Origin: Caulobacteraceae bacterium
GTDB taxonomy: Bacteria > Pseudomonadota > Alphaproteobacteria > Caulobacterales > Caulobacteraceae
Assembly (NCBI GenBank): GCA_947475415.1
Contig: CANJLH010000012.1
Span: 51,465-115,464, forward strand
Reading direction: 5' to 3'
Length of the DNA stretch: 64,000 nucleotides
In this document: piece after piece, positions 23,826 to 35,382 of the stretch
Layout: each line of letters opens with the position of its first letter
How positions within the stretch are numbered: position 1 is the first letter of the stretch
Notes under the pieces: model-generated
Told to the model about the DNA's origin: nothing
Database searches by the model: none
Seen by the model: the letters and a program-made list of their open reading frames with translations, nothing else
Position numbers and translations under genes: made by a program

Positions 23826-24293
23826 TTACGCCGAGCTGCGCCAGGGGGGTTCGGGGGCGAGACTGAGGGGGCGCCCCGCGGGCGGTGCGGCGTCGAATGC
23901 CGCGGCGTCCTGCGGGACGGTGCTGTCGGGACGGCTGTCGGCGTCGGGTTCACGCTCGCCGTTCAGTTCCCACGCGCAGTCGAGGCGCTCGGCCTCGGTC
24001 CAGCGTGACGCCTGGTTCGCGGCGGGTCGGCGGACCTTGCGCGCGGCGGACTGTTCCCGGCGTTCGCGATTGGCCATGCGGCATTCCCGGTCGAGGCGGG
24101 CCTTGAGCGCCAGCGTCTGGCGCAGCGACCGGGCGGTCTGATTGTAGAGCCGGCCGAAAACGGCGGCTTGTTCCGGGTCGTCGGACTCCAGGGCGCGCTG
24201 CTGCTGATCGCGGGCGAGCACGAGGGTCATCCTGGCCAGCTCATCGAGATAGAGCTCGTGCCGTTCGATGATGTTTTCGTCTGCGTCGCCCAC
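23826..24293 (-). CDS. Hypothetical protein behind a LexA-box candidate
   Basis: Read from the GTG at 24293 this is a 155-aa soluble, charged protein. The N-terminal half is helical (ERHELYLDELARMTLVLARD, then RSLRQTLALKARLDRECRMA) and is the conserved-looking part; the C-terminal half is basic and then Pro/Ala/Asp-rich and looks disordered. A TTG at 24329 gives a longer frame, but then a LexA box would lie inside the coding sequence, so the later GTG, or the ATG at 24230, is more likely. The GTG has no ribosome-binding site; a leaderless transcript is possible. The family is not recognised. Confidence 0.65.
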   Translation of the reverse strand: MGDADENIIERHELYLDELARMTLVLARDQQQRALESDDPEQAAVFGRLYNQTARSLRQTLALKARLDRECRMANRERREQSAARKVRRPAANQASRWTEAERLDCAWELNGEREPDADSRPDSTVPQDAAAFDAAPPAGRPLSLAPEPPWRSSA

Positions 24294-24308
24294 GAACAAA
24301 TAGAGAAC
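24294..24308 (-). promoter_or_regulatory. LexA (SOS) box candidate 3
   Basis: On the minus strand this reads GTTCTCTATTTGTTC, an exact GTTC-N7-GTTC match, 14 of 15 bases identical to candidate 1. It directly abuts the GTG at 24293, and a TTGACT hexamer stands upstream at 24329-24324. The near identity of two sites 7.7 kb apart, including the spacer, argues against chance. Confidence 0.65.
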
Positions 24309-24389
24309 ATTGATCGAGGCGGGAGTCAAGGATTTTGGGGTTTAATCGCCCACGGACGACACGAACAAGGGAGTGATCCTCACCTTTCT

Positions 24390-24426
24390 CCGCTCGTCCC
24401 GGCGCAGGCCGGGATCCAGGTTTCTT
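24390..24426 (+). repeat. REP-like hairpin repeat, copy 2
   Basis: TCCCGGC-GCAG-GCCGGGA (24397-24414) forms a perfect 7-bp stem inside a 37-nt unit beginning CCGCTCGT and ending CCAGGTTTCTT. Compared with copies 1 and 3, both arms have changed together (CCGGC/GCCGG in place of CCCGC/GCGGG), which keeps the stem intact. Confidence 0.8.
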
Positions 24427-24469
24427 GGGTTCAGACAGCGCCACGGGTTGGGGTTCGGCGCAACGAACA

Positions 24470-24506
24470 AACAAGCCTGGGTTCCCGCCTGCGCGGGAAT
24501 GAGCGG
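24470..24506 (-). repeat. REP-like hairpin repeat, copy 3 (inverted partner)
   Basis: The minus strand reads CCGCTCATTCCCGCGCAGGC and then GGGAACCCAGGCTTGTT, nearly the same as copy 1 at 14484-14520. It faces copy 2 across 43 nt, so the pair forms a larger inverted repeat (BIME-like). Confidence 0.8.
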
Positions 24507-24923
24507 GGTGGGGGCGGAAAGATCCGCGCACTTCGACCCCATGCGCCGTTGTGGGACCTGAATTGTCGAAGGGCGGCGGCGAGGGCGGATTCTGGCTCAA
24601 ATGCCGTGTTGGGGGTGAAAAACCTCCCCGGGTTCAATTTTTCGAGGATCAATGCCATGCACCTTGGATACGACCGGAATTGACGTGAGGGCGTGAGGGG
24701 GAATCCGGGGCACGCACACTTAAATTTCCAATTCCCGTGTCCGGTGCAGGAATGTGTACGTCTCCCGGTATCTGCGGGGTTCTGCGGGTTTCTCCGGGGT
24801 GGGCGCAGATCAGACCATCCCAATACCGGCTCCAAAGTCGCGTCATACACTGGCGCCATATTCCCATGGCTGATGACATTTAGAACGGGAAGGGAACATT
24901 GCACCTGTCTTCAGATTGCTCCG
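24507..24923. other. Gene-free stretch with repeats
   Basis: The gap between the hypothetical gene at 24293 and the end of the BNR protein at 24924 holds no convincing gene. Besides the REP-like pair it contains copy C of the 64-nt repeat. The short open frames here translate into repeat-derived peptides and do not look coding. Confidence 0.6.
24705..24768 (+). repeat. 64-nt palindromic repeat, copy C
   Basis: Begins CCGGGGCACGCACACTTAAA and ends GCAGGAATGTGTACGTCTCC plus CGG; aligns end to end with copies A and B with no gap. The inner arms are ATTCC and GGAAT, and the CCGGG/CCCGG ends are kept. It is 10 kb from the other two copies. Confidence 0.8.
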
Positions 24924-26285
24924 TCACCGCCCAAAATCCGCGAGCGGCGTGCGCGCGTACCAGCCTTGGAGTTCACCGGACCGCCAATCCCCCCAACCGA
25001 AATGCGCGTGGGTTCGGTCCAGAGTGATGAACGAAACGTCGTCCGTCGCTTGCTGCGCGGGATCAGGCGCCGGAGACATCTGGCTGCTGATCTTGAGCGG
25101 CTTGGACACGGTTTTTCCCCCGTCAGAGGAGACAGCCGCCCAAACATCATAGGGAAATGTCTTCGGCGCCGGGGTGCCTGGAGTACGCGCCGCGGGGACA
25201 CCCATCTCCTCTGGTGTCGCGGCCGAACTGCGCCAAACGATCCCGAAAACGCCGCTCGGCGAATAACCGACCCACTGCTTGAATTGCGCGCGCTTCGGAT
25301 CGTTCGTCACCGTCTGCGGCTTGATCCAGGTCTTCCCCCCGTCATCGGTGCCAAAGAGTAGGAAGCGATTGCGCTGCGGCGCCAGCGCCGAGTTGACGTA
25401 GCGCCCCGCCCGACTGGGATCTGCGGCGATCTGGGCCTGCCCGCCCACCGCCTCGCTGGAAGGCACAACCTGCCGGTCCCAGGTTCGCCCAGTGTCGCGG
25501 GTGGTGGCGAAGACCAGGCAGGGACAGGTCCTACCCTCGATGCGCGCCGAGACGTAGGTGACCGCCAGAACCCCATGGGCGGCGGAGATCGAACCGCCGC
25601 GCCCTGCCAAGTAGGCTGGCGAGTCAATCGGAACCCGCGGCGTCCAGGTGGCGCCCTTGTCACGGGAAGAGAGGATATAGCGGGTGTTGGGCTCGCAATA
25701 GGATCGGTCCGGACTAGCGCAGGAACTGGTCAGGTAGATGGCGCCGTCCGACTGATCGACGCTCATCCATGGGCGATCGATTGGGGTGCCGGTGATGACC
25801 GGGTTGGTCCACGTGCGCCCCCCATCCGCCGAACGCGAGAACACCACTTCGCCCAGAGGATCAGGATCCTTGCGTCCCGGATCCACGCCCATCCCATCCG
25901 CCGCAGCGTAAAGCGTTCCGTCGGGACCGAATGCGATCATTGGATCGCCGCAGATGGTCATCCGGCTCATCAGGAAGGGATTGTCGACCCGCCGCCAGGA
26001 TTTACCCCGGTCGAACGACACGGCGAGATAGCAATCAATGAAGCTCTTCTCGGCCCACTTTTCCCCAACCTGTTGGTTGTAGTTATATTTCATCGTCATG
26101 ACGAAGTAGGCGATGTTGTTGGGGTTCTTCGGATTGACGGCGATTTCGGGTTCGCCCGCGCGAACGTTTGGATCGTTGGTGATCGCGACCTCGACCGTTG
26201 CGGCTGAGCTTGTCATCGGCGCCGCGACAACTGCCAGCGATGCCGAGAGGGCGGCGGCGATCCCGTTCCAGGTAAGATGGCTCAT
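24924..26285 (-). CDS. Exported BNR/Asp-box (sialidase-like) protein
   Basis: A 453-aa protein with a signal peptide (residues 1-28, ending SSAAT). At least six Asp-box (BNR) turns are visible: SFDRGKSW, SADGGRTW, SRDKGATW, TRDTGRTW, TDDGGKTW and SSDGGKTV, which fold into a six-bladed propeller as in sialidases and Vps10-like proteins. The catalytic residues of true sialidases (FRIP, Arg triad) are not evident, so the name is structural only. ATG at 26285 has an AGGAG site. It follows the TonB receptor by 173 nt on the same strand, so it may process or bind the receptor's substrate. Confidence 0.88.
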   Translation of the reverse strand: MSHLTWNGIAAALSASLAVVAAPMTSSAATVEVAITNDPNVRAGEPEIAVNPKNPNNIAYFVMTMKYNYNQQVGEKWAEKSFIDCYLAVSFDRGKSWRRVDNPFLMSRMTICGDPMIAFGPDGTLYAAADGMGVDPGRKDPDPLGEVVFSRSADGGRTWTNPVITGTPIDRPWMSVDQSDGAIYLTSSCASPDRSYCEPNTRYILSSRDKGATWTPRVPIDSPAYLAGRGGSISAAHGVLAVTYVSARIEGRTCPCLVFATTRDTGRTWDRQVVPSSEAVGGQAQIAADPSRAGRYVNSALAPQRNRFLLFGTDDGGKTWIKPQTVTNDPKRAQFKQWVGYSPSGVFGIVWRSSAATPEEMGVPAARTPGTPAPKTFPYDVWAAVSSDGGKTVSKPLKISSQMSPAPDPAQQATDDVSFITLDRTHAHFGWGDWRSGELQGWYARTPLADFGR

Positions 26286-26458
26286 ATGGGTTCTCCTGCG
26301 CAGATTAAGGGTGGATCCCAGACTTGCCCTCCGACCAGGCTGGCCGGAAGCGGACGGGGTCGGACAAAACTCCCCAGGCAAAGATCAACCCGCCAATCCG
26401 CTGCCGCGCCTTCGCGCTCGCGCCCAACGAATGTGGATGCGAACTCCCGCCGGGGCAG

Positions 26459-29095
26459 CTATTGGCCGAACCGATACTTCGCCCCCACGTAGATCATCCG
26501 CGGCTCAACGACTTGGCTCAGCAAAGTTCCGCCAATCGTGAAGCCGCCGCCACTTGATATGTTGTACTTCTTGTTAAACAGGTTGGTCGCACCCGCTGTG
26601 ATGTCGATCGGCTTTCCCGCAACATTACGCCAGTCCAGCCGCAAATCAGCCAGGTATCTTGGCGTATTCAGGTACAGGTTTGTGGGATACAGTTTCGCAA
26701 ACGTCGGCTGAGTTAGTGGAACATATCCGATGAATTGACTGGTGTTGATCGCATTGGTCATTGTGCTTGAAATATAATACAGGCTCGTGGTGATCCTGAT
26801 ATCTTCCTGCGTCCATGGCTCCAGCTTCAGAGTTGATTCGATGGACCACTTGTATTTTGCGGCATCCGCATAGAGATCGGGTTCGAACGTCACAGCCACA
26901 CCATTGATTACCCCTGTACCCTTGGCGTGATCGAGCGTGGCGACCGCACCGGCCGGCGCGCCAACGCAATTTTTCAGATAATACAATGAACTGCAGAGGT
27001 TGGTGTCTGTGTAGCGCGTGTTGTAGGCGTCGGTGTAAGCAAATGTCCCGTACACCGAGAACCAATCGGTAAACTTAAACGTCGCGTCTGCTTCAATGCC
27101 GCGAATGATGGCGTCCGCGATATTATTGGTGGCCGTTGTGGCGGTGCCCGGAATGACGGTGCTCCGTTGGATGTCACCATATTTGTCGCGGAATGCGGAG
27201 GCGTTGAACCGGATCGCCGTGTCACCGAGGGAGAACTGCGCCTTAACCCCCGCTTCAATTTCCTTGAGCTTCTCAGGTCCGAACAGCCGGTTCGGCGAGC
27301 CGGGCGTGGCATTGTTGTTGACGCCGCCCGGCTTGTAGCCGGTGCGCTGCGACAGATACACCATCACCTCAGGCGTGATCTGCCAGTCGCCGGTCACCGT
27401 GTAGGTCGTCGCCTTGTTCTTCGGAACGATCGAGGACACCACTGTCGCATTTGGGAACGGGCTTCGTCCGAGCGTCGTCAGATTGACCAGGGTGGGCGCA
27501 GTCCCGGCTGGCTGGCCCGGCGCCAGGAAGTTGAAGGAATTCACGGGTCCCGACGTGGTGTCGGTCTGGCTGGTGAGAACCGATTTACGGATGCCTCCGG
27601 TAATGTGAACATTGGACACCACCTCATAGGTGGCCTGACCGAAGATAGCCTTGCTCTTTGACTGGCTTTTCGAAAACTGCGAGCAGGGAGTATTGGCGGG
27701 AGCGCTGGTGGAGGCGCAAAAGGCGGCCGAGGCGGGATCGCCCTGCGGCCGGCCGAAGACGATGATGGTGCCTTGCGCCGGGATGAATTTCCGGCTGCCG
27801 CTGGTGCGCAGATACCCCCCCGCCTGCCAGTCGAGCCGATCATCGAACAGCTTTCCCACCAACTGAACCTCATGGGCGATCGCGCGGCTTGGCCAGCCGC
27901 CTGTCACGCCCTTGGGGCCGGTCGTGAGGGAGGTGGCTCCTGCAGCCCAGACGCCCTCGGATCCGTCGACGACCGGCACATCGGTGCCGTCGATATCGCA
28001 GCAGTTGGTCCCCTGGCTCGACGTCCAGTTCATCGAGAAGATGTAGTTCAGCGTCAGGCCGTTATCGGGCACGACATCAACGATCGTCTTGTTGACGACG
28101 GCATGATTGATGGTGGTGAGATGCTTGTCGAAGTTGGTGAATTCAACGAAAGGACCCGCCGCGTAGTTCTTGGCCTGGGCCTGCAGGATGAGCTGGCCCC
28201 AGGTCAGGCCCGGCGGCGGAATATAACCGGCTGTGAAGTAGAATAAGTTCAGGCCCGTTTGCGCAGGCGTGAGGTTCCTGATTCCAGGATTCATGAAATT
28301 TGGATCGACGTAATAGGCCGTCTGACCAGATCCGTTAGAATTAGTCTTCCGGTATATCAGAGTTGTATCGTTTTCAAGAAATGATAGCGGCTTGAAAACG
28401 ATCGACGCCCGCAATTGTTTCTTATCGACATTGTCAAGATCTGTATTGGCGCCGCCATACGCCGGAACACCGTTTGTGAAGCCATGGCGTTTGCGAAACT
28501 GACCCGCAAGGCGGACCATCAGCCGATCGGCGATGATCGGGCCGCTGACTGCGCCCTCGACCTGCACGTACCGGTAATTGCCGGTCTGGACGCTGGCATA
28601 ACCTTCGAACGTGTTCGTCGGCTTGCGCGGGGTGTAGAGGACGACGCCGCCCGTCGAGACTTCGCCGAACAGGGTGCCCTGCGGCCCTTCGACAATCTGG
28701 ATATTCGCCAGATCGTATGTCGAGCCCTCGACGATCGGAGACTCGGCGAAGTAAGTCTGAACCGACGCCTGGCCGGTCGCGAACGCGGTGCCCTGGCCGC
28801 GAATGACCGGCGGGCAAGTATCACGATTGGAACCGCAGGACGCCGTCTGGAAGCCCGGCGCCAACTTGTTGAGATCCAGGACGGTGTTGATCACCAACTG
28901 GTCGATCTTCTCACCGGTGTGCGCGACAACGGCGACCGGAACCTTCTGGATATCTTCGGCGATACGCCGGGCGGTAACGACGACCTCCTCGATTTGCGGT
29001 GCGTCGGCCGCTCTTGCGGCGCCCCCAGGAATGACGAACCCAATGGCCGAGCCCAGGACGGCGAGGCCTATCCCCCGCAGGACGAAAACCGGCAT
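26459..29095 (-). CDS. TonB-dependent outer membrane receptor
   Basis: An 878-aa receptor. The signal peptide (residues 1-31) is followed by IEEVVVTARRIAEDIQKVPVA, a TonB box plus the start of the plug, then QIVEGPQGTLFGEVSTGGVV, the plug hallmark. The C-terminus ends VEPRMIYVGAKYRFGQ as expected for the last barrel strand. ATG at 29095 is favoured by a GGGGAG site 9 nt upstream; an ATG at 29104 is too close to it. The branch (sphingomonad/caulobacter IroN-like receptors) commonly imports plant- or terpenoid-derived compounds, but the ligand cannot be read from sequence. Divergent from a P450. Confidence 0.93.
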   Translation of the reverse strand: MPVFVLRGIGLAVLGSAIGFVIPGGAARAADAPQIEEVVVTARRIAEDIQKVPVAVVAHTGEKIDQLVINTVLDLNKLAPGFQTASCGSNRDTCPPVIRGQGTAFATGQASVQTYFAESPIVEGSTYDLANIQIVEGPQGTLFGEVSTGGVVLYTPRKPTNTFEGYASVQTGNYRYVQVEGAVSGPIIADRLMVRLAGQFRKRHGFTNGVPAYGGANTDLDNVDKKQLRASIVFKPLSFLENDTTLIYRKTNSNGSGQTAYYVDPNFMNPGIRNLTPAQTGLNLFYFTAGYIPPPGLTWGQLILQAQAKNYAAGPFVEFTNFDKHLTTINHAVVNKTIVDVVPDNGLTLNYIFSMNWTSSQGTNCCDIDGTDVPVVDGSEGVWAAGATSLTTGPKGVTGGWPSRAIAHEVQLVGKLFDDRLDWQAGGYLRTSGSRKFIPAQGTIIVFGRPQGDPASAAFCASTSAPANTPCSQFSKSQSKSKAIFGQATYEVVSNVHITGGIRKSVLTSQTDTTSGPVNSFNFLAPGQPAGTAPTLVNLTTLGRSPFPNATVVSSIVPKNKATTYTVTGDWQITPEVMVYLSQRTGYKPGGVNNNATPGSPNRLFGPEKLKEIEAGVKAQFSLGDTAIRFNASAFRDKYGDIQRSTVIPGTATTATNNIADAIIRGIEADATFKFTDWFSVYGTFAYTDAYNTRYTDTNLCSSLYYLKNCVGAPAGAVATLDHAKGTGVINGVAVTFEPDLYADAAKYKWSIESTLKLEPWTQEDIRITTSLYYISSTMTNAINTSQFIGYVPLTQPTFAKLYPTNLYLNTPRYLADLRLDWRNVAGKPIDITAGATNLFNKKYNISSGGGFTIGGTLLSQVVEPRMIYVGAKYRFGQ

Positions 29096-29565
29096 CTGAA
29101 TCATCTCCCCAATATTCAGCACCGGTCTGACAGTTCGACCTGTCGCCGCAGCCTGTGAGGCCAGCAACCGACACTTCTCCTCTTTCGATTCAAAGCGTTC
29201 ACCGCTGATCTTCGCAATGGGCGGTATCTCAAAGGAAAGAGCCGTCAATCTGCAGTTTCAATAATCGTTCACTAATTTCTCGCGTCTACGACTTCGTCGC
29301 TTCGGTCGGTCGGCACTCCCGCGTGGGAGTTCGCTCTCGGACTGGGCGAGCCTGTGCGCCGCGGCGATCAACGAGAATCATGGCCGAAGGGCGGAGTTGC
29401 TCTTTATGAATTTCCGCCTCCAGGCGGCATTTTGGGTCGGCGTGGTAGTTGATTGTGTGGTCCGCAACCAAGTCGTCCCCAGAGTTCCCCACCACTTTCC
29501 CGGAGACAGGCTTCGTGATTGGCGGCAAGCTAGCCGCAAACAGCTACCACATGACGGAGGCGACG
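29096..29565. other. 470-nt divergent promoter region
   Basis: Between the TonB receptor and P450 start codons no gene is supported. A short perfect hairpin ACTCCC-GCGT-GGGAGT lies at 29315-29330 near the middle and could be an operator. The 29230-29285 part is A/T-rich (TTCAATAATCG, CACTAATTTC) and probably holds the receptor promoter. Translations of the open frames here look non-coding. Confidence 0.5.
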
Positions 29566-30825
29566 ATGGCGAGCGAAGCACCGGTTCAGACGAACCTCGG
29601 CGGAACCTGGCCCACCACGGAGCGGCCGGCGCATGTGCCGCCGGAGATGGTGCGCGACACGGTGGTCTATTACCAGCCGACCACGGACGTAGACGTGTTC
29701 TCCGCCACCGCCGGCATGCACGAGACCCTGCCGCGGGTGTTCTTCTCGCTCGACAAATTCGGGGGCGCCATGGAGGGGTCGTGGGTGGTGACCCACTACG
29801 ACGACATCCGCGACGTCTATCAGAACGCCGAGCTCTATTCGTCGCGGGAGACGGCCAACTTCCAGCAGATGCTGGGCGAGACCTGGAAGATGATCCCCAT
29901 CTCCATCGATCCGCCGGAGCACGGCAAGTACCGGCTGCTGCTCAATCCCTGGTTCTCGCCCAAGGCGATCAACCAGATGGAGCCCCGGATCCGCGCCACC
30001 ATCAATGACCTGATCGACACCTTCATCGACAAGGGCGAATGCGATGTGGCCTATGATTTCGGCCGGCTCTATCCGGTGCGGGTGTTCATGGACCTGATGG
30101 GCTTCCCGGCCGAGAAGCTGGAGGAGTTCCTGCAGTGGGAGTACGCCCTGCTGCACAGTTACGGCGACGTGCAAAAGATGACGTGGGGGATCGGCAGCGC
30201 CGTCGCCTACTGCCGCGAGTATATCGAGGAGGTGCGCGCCAGGCCGGCCAACAACCTGACCAGCCACATCGTGCACGGCAAGGTGGACGGCCGGCCACTG
30301 ACCGAGGACGAGATCATCGGCGCGGTGGCCTTCCTGTGGGTGGGCGGGCTGGACACGGTGGCGGCGACCACCTCGCTGATGATCCGTCGGCTATGCTTCG
30401 ATCAGGCCCTGCAGACGAAGCTGCGGGACAATCCGGCCCTGATCCCCGACGCGGTGGAGGAATTCCTGCGGCTGCACCCGATCGTCAACTCGCCCAGGCT
30501 GGTGACACGCGATCATGAGCTGCACGGCGCGAAGCTGAAGGCCGGCGACTGGGTGTCCTGCTTTAACTCCGCGGGCAATTTCGACGAGGCGGAGTTTTCC
30601 GACCCGCGGGAATTCCGGCTGGACCGGCCATCGAACCGCCACTTCACCCTGGCCGGCGGGGCGCACCGGTGCCTGGGCTCACACCTGGCGCGGCGGGAGC
30701 TGCGGATCGCGCTCGGCGAGTTCCTGCGCCGGGTGCCGCAGTTCGACTTCAAGCCCGGCTGCGACCGCGCGGCCAGCCCCGGCCTGATCGCCATGCCGCG
30801 GCTGCCGGTGGTGTGGAAGGCGTAG
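29566..30825 (+). CDS. Cytochrome P450
   Basis: A 419-aa soluble bacterial P450. The haem-binding loop is FTLAGGAHRCLGSHLARREL with the Cys thiolate ligand; the I-helix shows FLWVGGLDTVAATTS and the K-helix VEEFLRLHP (ExxR). ATG at 29566 has a GGAGG site 6 nt away, so the longer reading from 29449 is rejected. It hydroxylates an organic substrate with electrons from a ferredoxin or ferredoxin reductase. No redox partner lies beside it; FdxA at 35.4 kb is a 7Fe ferredoxin and not the usual donor. It may act with the divergent TonB receptor. Confidence 0.94.
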   Translation: MASEAPVQTNLGGTWPTTERPAHVPPEMVRDTVVYYQPTTDVDVFSATAGMHETLPRVFFSLDKFGGAMEGSWVVTHYDDIRDVYQNAELYSSRETANFQQMLGETWKMIPISIDPPEHGKYRLLLNPWFSPKAINQMEPRIRATINDLIDTFIDKGECDVAYDFGRLYPVRVFMDLMGFPAEKLEEFLQWEYALLHSYGDVQKMTWGIGSAVAYCREYIEEVRARPANNLTSHIVHGKVDGRPLTEDEIIGAVAFLWVGGLDTVAATTSLMIRRLCFDQALQTKLRDNPALIPDAVEEFLRLHPIVNSPRLVTRDHELHGAKLKAGDWVSCFNSAGNFDEAEFSDPREFRLDRPSNRHFTLAGGAHRCLGSHLARRELRIALGEFLRRVPQFDFKPGCDRAASPGLIAMPRLPVVWKA

Positions 30826-30842
30826 AGCCCTGAGGGGTCGGC

Positions 30843-32090
30843 TCAGGCCGCCGCGTCGCGCTCCAGAAGGCGCATGTTCCGCGCCTGCATCGCCGCGGCG
30901 ATCAGCAGCACGGGAATGCAGGCGGCCAGGCCGAGGGTCAGGGGCGCCAGGCCAAACGGGGCCCAGGCGTGGGTCTTGGCCATGTCGCTGATGCGGCCCA
31001 CGTAGAGGGGACCGAAGCCCGCGCCCACCAGATTGTTGACGAACAGGAACAGCGCCCCGTTGACCGAGCGCGAGCCGTTGGCGGAGCGGTTCTGCACGCA
31101 GGTCACCGCCGGGGCCAGGAACACCCCGATCGCCGCCACCGGTATGAAGGCGATGGGCAGGGCGAGGCGCCAGTCGGGCGCGGCAAGCACAAGCGCCAGG
31201 AACGGGGCGGCGATCAGCAGGCCGGTCATGGGGATCGCCGCGTAATATCGCGCCCCGCGTGGGACGAAGCGGTCGGTGAGCCAGCCGCCGCCCCACAGCC
31301 CCAGGCCAAAGGCTATGGCGTAGATCGGCCCGTACCAGACGCCCACCTCCACAAGCGACATACCCTTGATGCGCATCAGCAGGGCCGGTAGCCAGGCGGC
31401 CAGGGCGTAGCTGGTGAAGCTGCTCATGCCTGCGGTGATCGCCAGGTTGCGGAACACCGGGTCGGCGAAATAGGCGATCACGGCGCGGCCGAGGGGCGCC
31501 TGGGGGACCTGATCCTCCGCCGCCGGCGGCTCCTTCACGGTCAACCATAGCGCCAGAGCCACTACGACCCCGGGCAGGCTAACCGCCAGCAGAGCTGCAC
31601 GCCAGCCGTGGCTGGCGGCGATCGACGCGGCCGCGAATGTTCCGATGAAGGTGGCGACCGGAGACCCCAGATGCAGCAGGCCAATGGCGCCGCCACGCTT
31701 TTCCGGCGGAAAGAAGCTGGAGATCAGCGAGTAGGAGGGCGCCGCGCCGCCGGCCTCGCCGATGCCGACACCGGCCCGCGACAGGGCGAGGTGGACGAAC
31801 TTGGTCGCCAGGGACCCCGCCGCCGAACAGGCCGACCAGATGGTCGCGGCCGCGAACAGCACCCGGATGCGCCCGAAGCGATCGGCCAGCCAGCCCGCGG
31901 GAATGCCGAAGAAGGTGTAGAACAGGGCGAAGGACAGGCCGGTCAGCATCCCCAGCTGGGTGTCAGACAGGTCAAGGTCGCGTTTGATCGGCTCGGCCAG
32001 CAGGGAAATGATGTGCCGGTCCAGGTTGTTGCAGATGTAAATCAGGATCAGCAGCGTCAGCGCATAGCGCCCGCCGGTCTGGGTTTTCAT
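30843..32090 (-). CDS. MFS transporter
   Basis: A 415-aa 12-segment permease of the spinster-like branch, with LDRHIISLLAEPIKRDLDLSD at the start and motif A as GIPAGWLADRFGRIR. The family mostly exports or imports organic anions and lipophilic compounds. It is convergent with the P450 gene (17-nt gap), and its own downstream end has a short hairpin CCTGAG/CTCAGG around 30829-30847. No operon partner. The substrate is unknown. Confidence 0.9.
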   Translation of the reverse strand: MKTQTGGRYALTLLILIYICNNLDRHIISLLAEPIKRDLDLSDTQLGMLTGLSFALFYTFFGIPAGWLADRFGRIRVLFAAATIWSACSAAGSLATKFVHLALSRAGVGIGEAGGAAPSYSLISSFFPPEKRGGAIGLLHLGSPVATFIGTFAAASIAASHGWRAALLAVSLPGVVVALALWLTVKEPPAAEDQVPQAPLGRAVIAYFADPVFRNLAITAGMSSFTSYALAAWLPALLMRIKGMSLVEVGVWYGPIYAIAFGLGLWGGGWLTDRFVPRGARYYAAIPMTGLLIAAPFLALVLAAPDWRLALPIAFIPVAAIGVFLAPAVTCVQNRSANGSRSVNGALFLFVNNLVGAGFGPLYVGRISDMAKTHAWAPFGLAPLTLGLAACIPVLLIAAAMQARNMRLLERDAAA

Positions 32091-32102
32091 GGGCGCCGCA
32101 GC

Positions 32103-32354
32103 CTAACCTTCGGCTTCGCGGGTGATCGCAGCCTCGCCGCCGATGCGCTCGGCGATGCGGGTGAGCCAGCTCACCACCGCCACGGCGATGATCGTCGCCA
32201 ATATGGCGTAGGTGTAGAGGCCGGCGAGATCGTCACCCAGGCCGAGCAGTTTTAGCGTCGCCTTGATCGCCTCATTCCACGCCAGCGCCGCCACCAGCCC
32301 CAGCGAGGCCGAGGCGAGCGCGATCATGGTATGGATGAAAGCCTTGGCATTCAT
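32103..32354 (-). CDS. DUF5654-family membrane protein
   Basis: An 83-aa protein with two hydrophobic segments (residues about 7-30 and 45-63) and the AALAWNEAIKATLKLL motif typical of DUF5654. Such small proteins are widespread in alphaproteobacteria, and their function is not known. It lies 12 nt upstream of the MFS gene on the same strand and may be co-transcribed; it is divergent from the helicase gene. Confidence 0.75.
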   Translation of the reverse strand: MNAKAFIHTMIALASASLGLVAALAWNEAIKATLKLLGLGDDLAGLYTYAILATIIAVAVVSWLTRIAERIGGEAAITREAEG

Positions 32355-32467
32355 TTTTGGTTTCCCCCGGTAGAATTCGCCCTGATCTTAGGCAGGTTCG
32401 GCGGCGGCGCAAACTTCGCGCCCGCACCGGCTTGCCGGACGGCGAATCTCGTCCCAACTTATGCGGC

Positions 32468-35004
<2,537 letters not shown>

Positions 35005-35008
<4 letters not shown>

Positions 35009-35292
35009 GCGAAGGGGTCGGATCCTGCCGTGCGGACGTATGGCTTTGGCGGGCGCGATTCTTCAAGACCCGCACCCTGGCCGCCAAAGTCTGCGAGGAG
35101 GGCCGCGTGCGCCTGACCCGCGCCGGCGCCGAGAGCCGCCTGGACAAGTCCGCCCGGCCGGTGAAAGTGGGCGACGAACTGGTGTTCGCCCTTGGCGGAC
35201 GGCTGACCGCAGTGCGTGTGGAAGCCCTAGGTGAGCGGCGCGGTCCGCCGGCCGAGGCCCGCAGCCTTTATTCACCCCTGGAGAAATCCTGA
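35005..35292 (+). CDS. S4-domain RNA-binding protein (HslR-like)
   Basis: A 95-aa protein made of one S4 domain: CRADVWLWRARFFKTRTLAAKVCEEGRVRL, then VKVGDELVF. It resembles HslR/Hsp15, which binds stalled 50S subunits carrying nascent chains. GTG start overlapping the helicase stop, so translation is coupled. The helicase-S4-FdxA-CarD order is common in alphaproteobacteria. Confidence 0.88.
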
Positions 35293-35382
35293 GGGCTCCG
35301 ACCCGGCTGACGCATTGACATTCGCCGCCTACGCCGTGAAAACCCGCGCCCTTACGGGACCCTGCCGGAGCTCAAGCCTGCG

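Noticed and set aside
24883..24897. A fourth GAAC-N7-GAAC match (LexA-like)
   Set aside because: The spacer GGGAAGG is not A/T-rich, and the site lies just downstream of the BNR gene stop with no gene start near it. Chance is the best explanation.
24431..24904. Open frames across the repeat-rich gap
   Set aside because: Their translations are fixed by the repeats themselves and carry no independent coding signal.
29315..29330. ACTCCC-GCGT-GGGAGT as a terminator
   Set aside because: It lies between divergent promoters and has no T-run; at most an operator.
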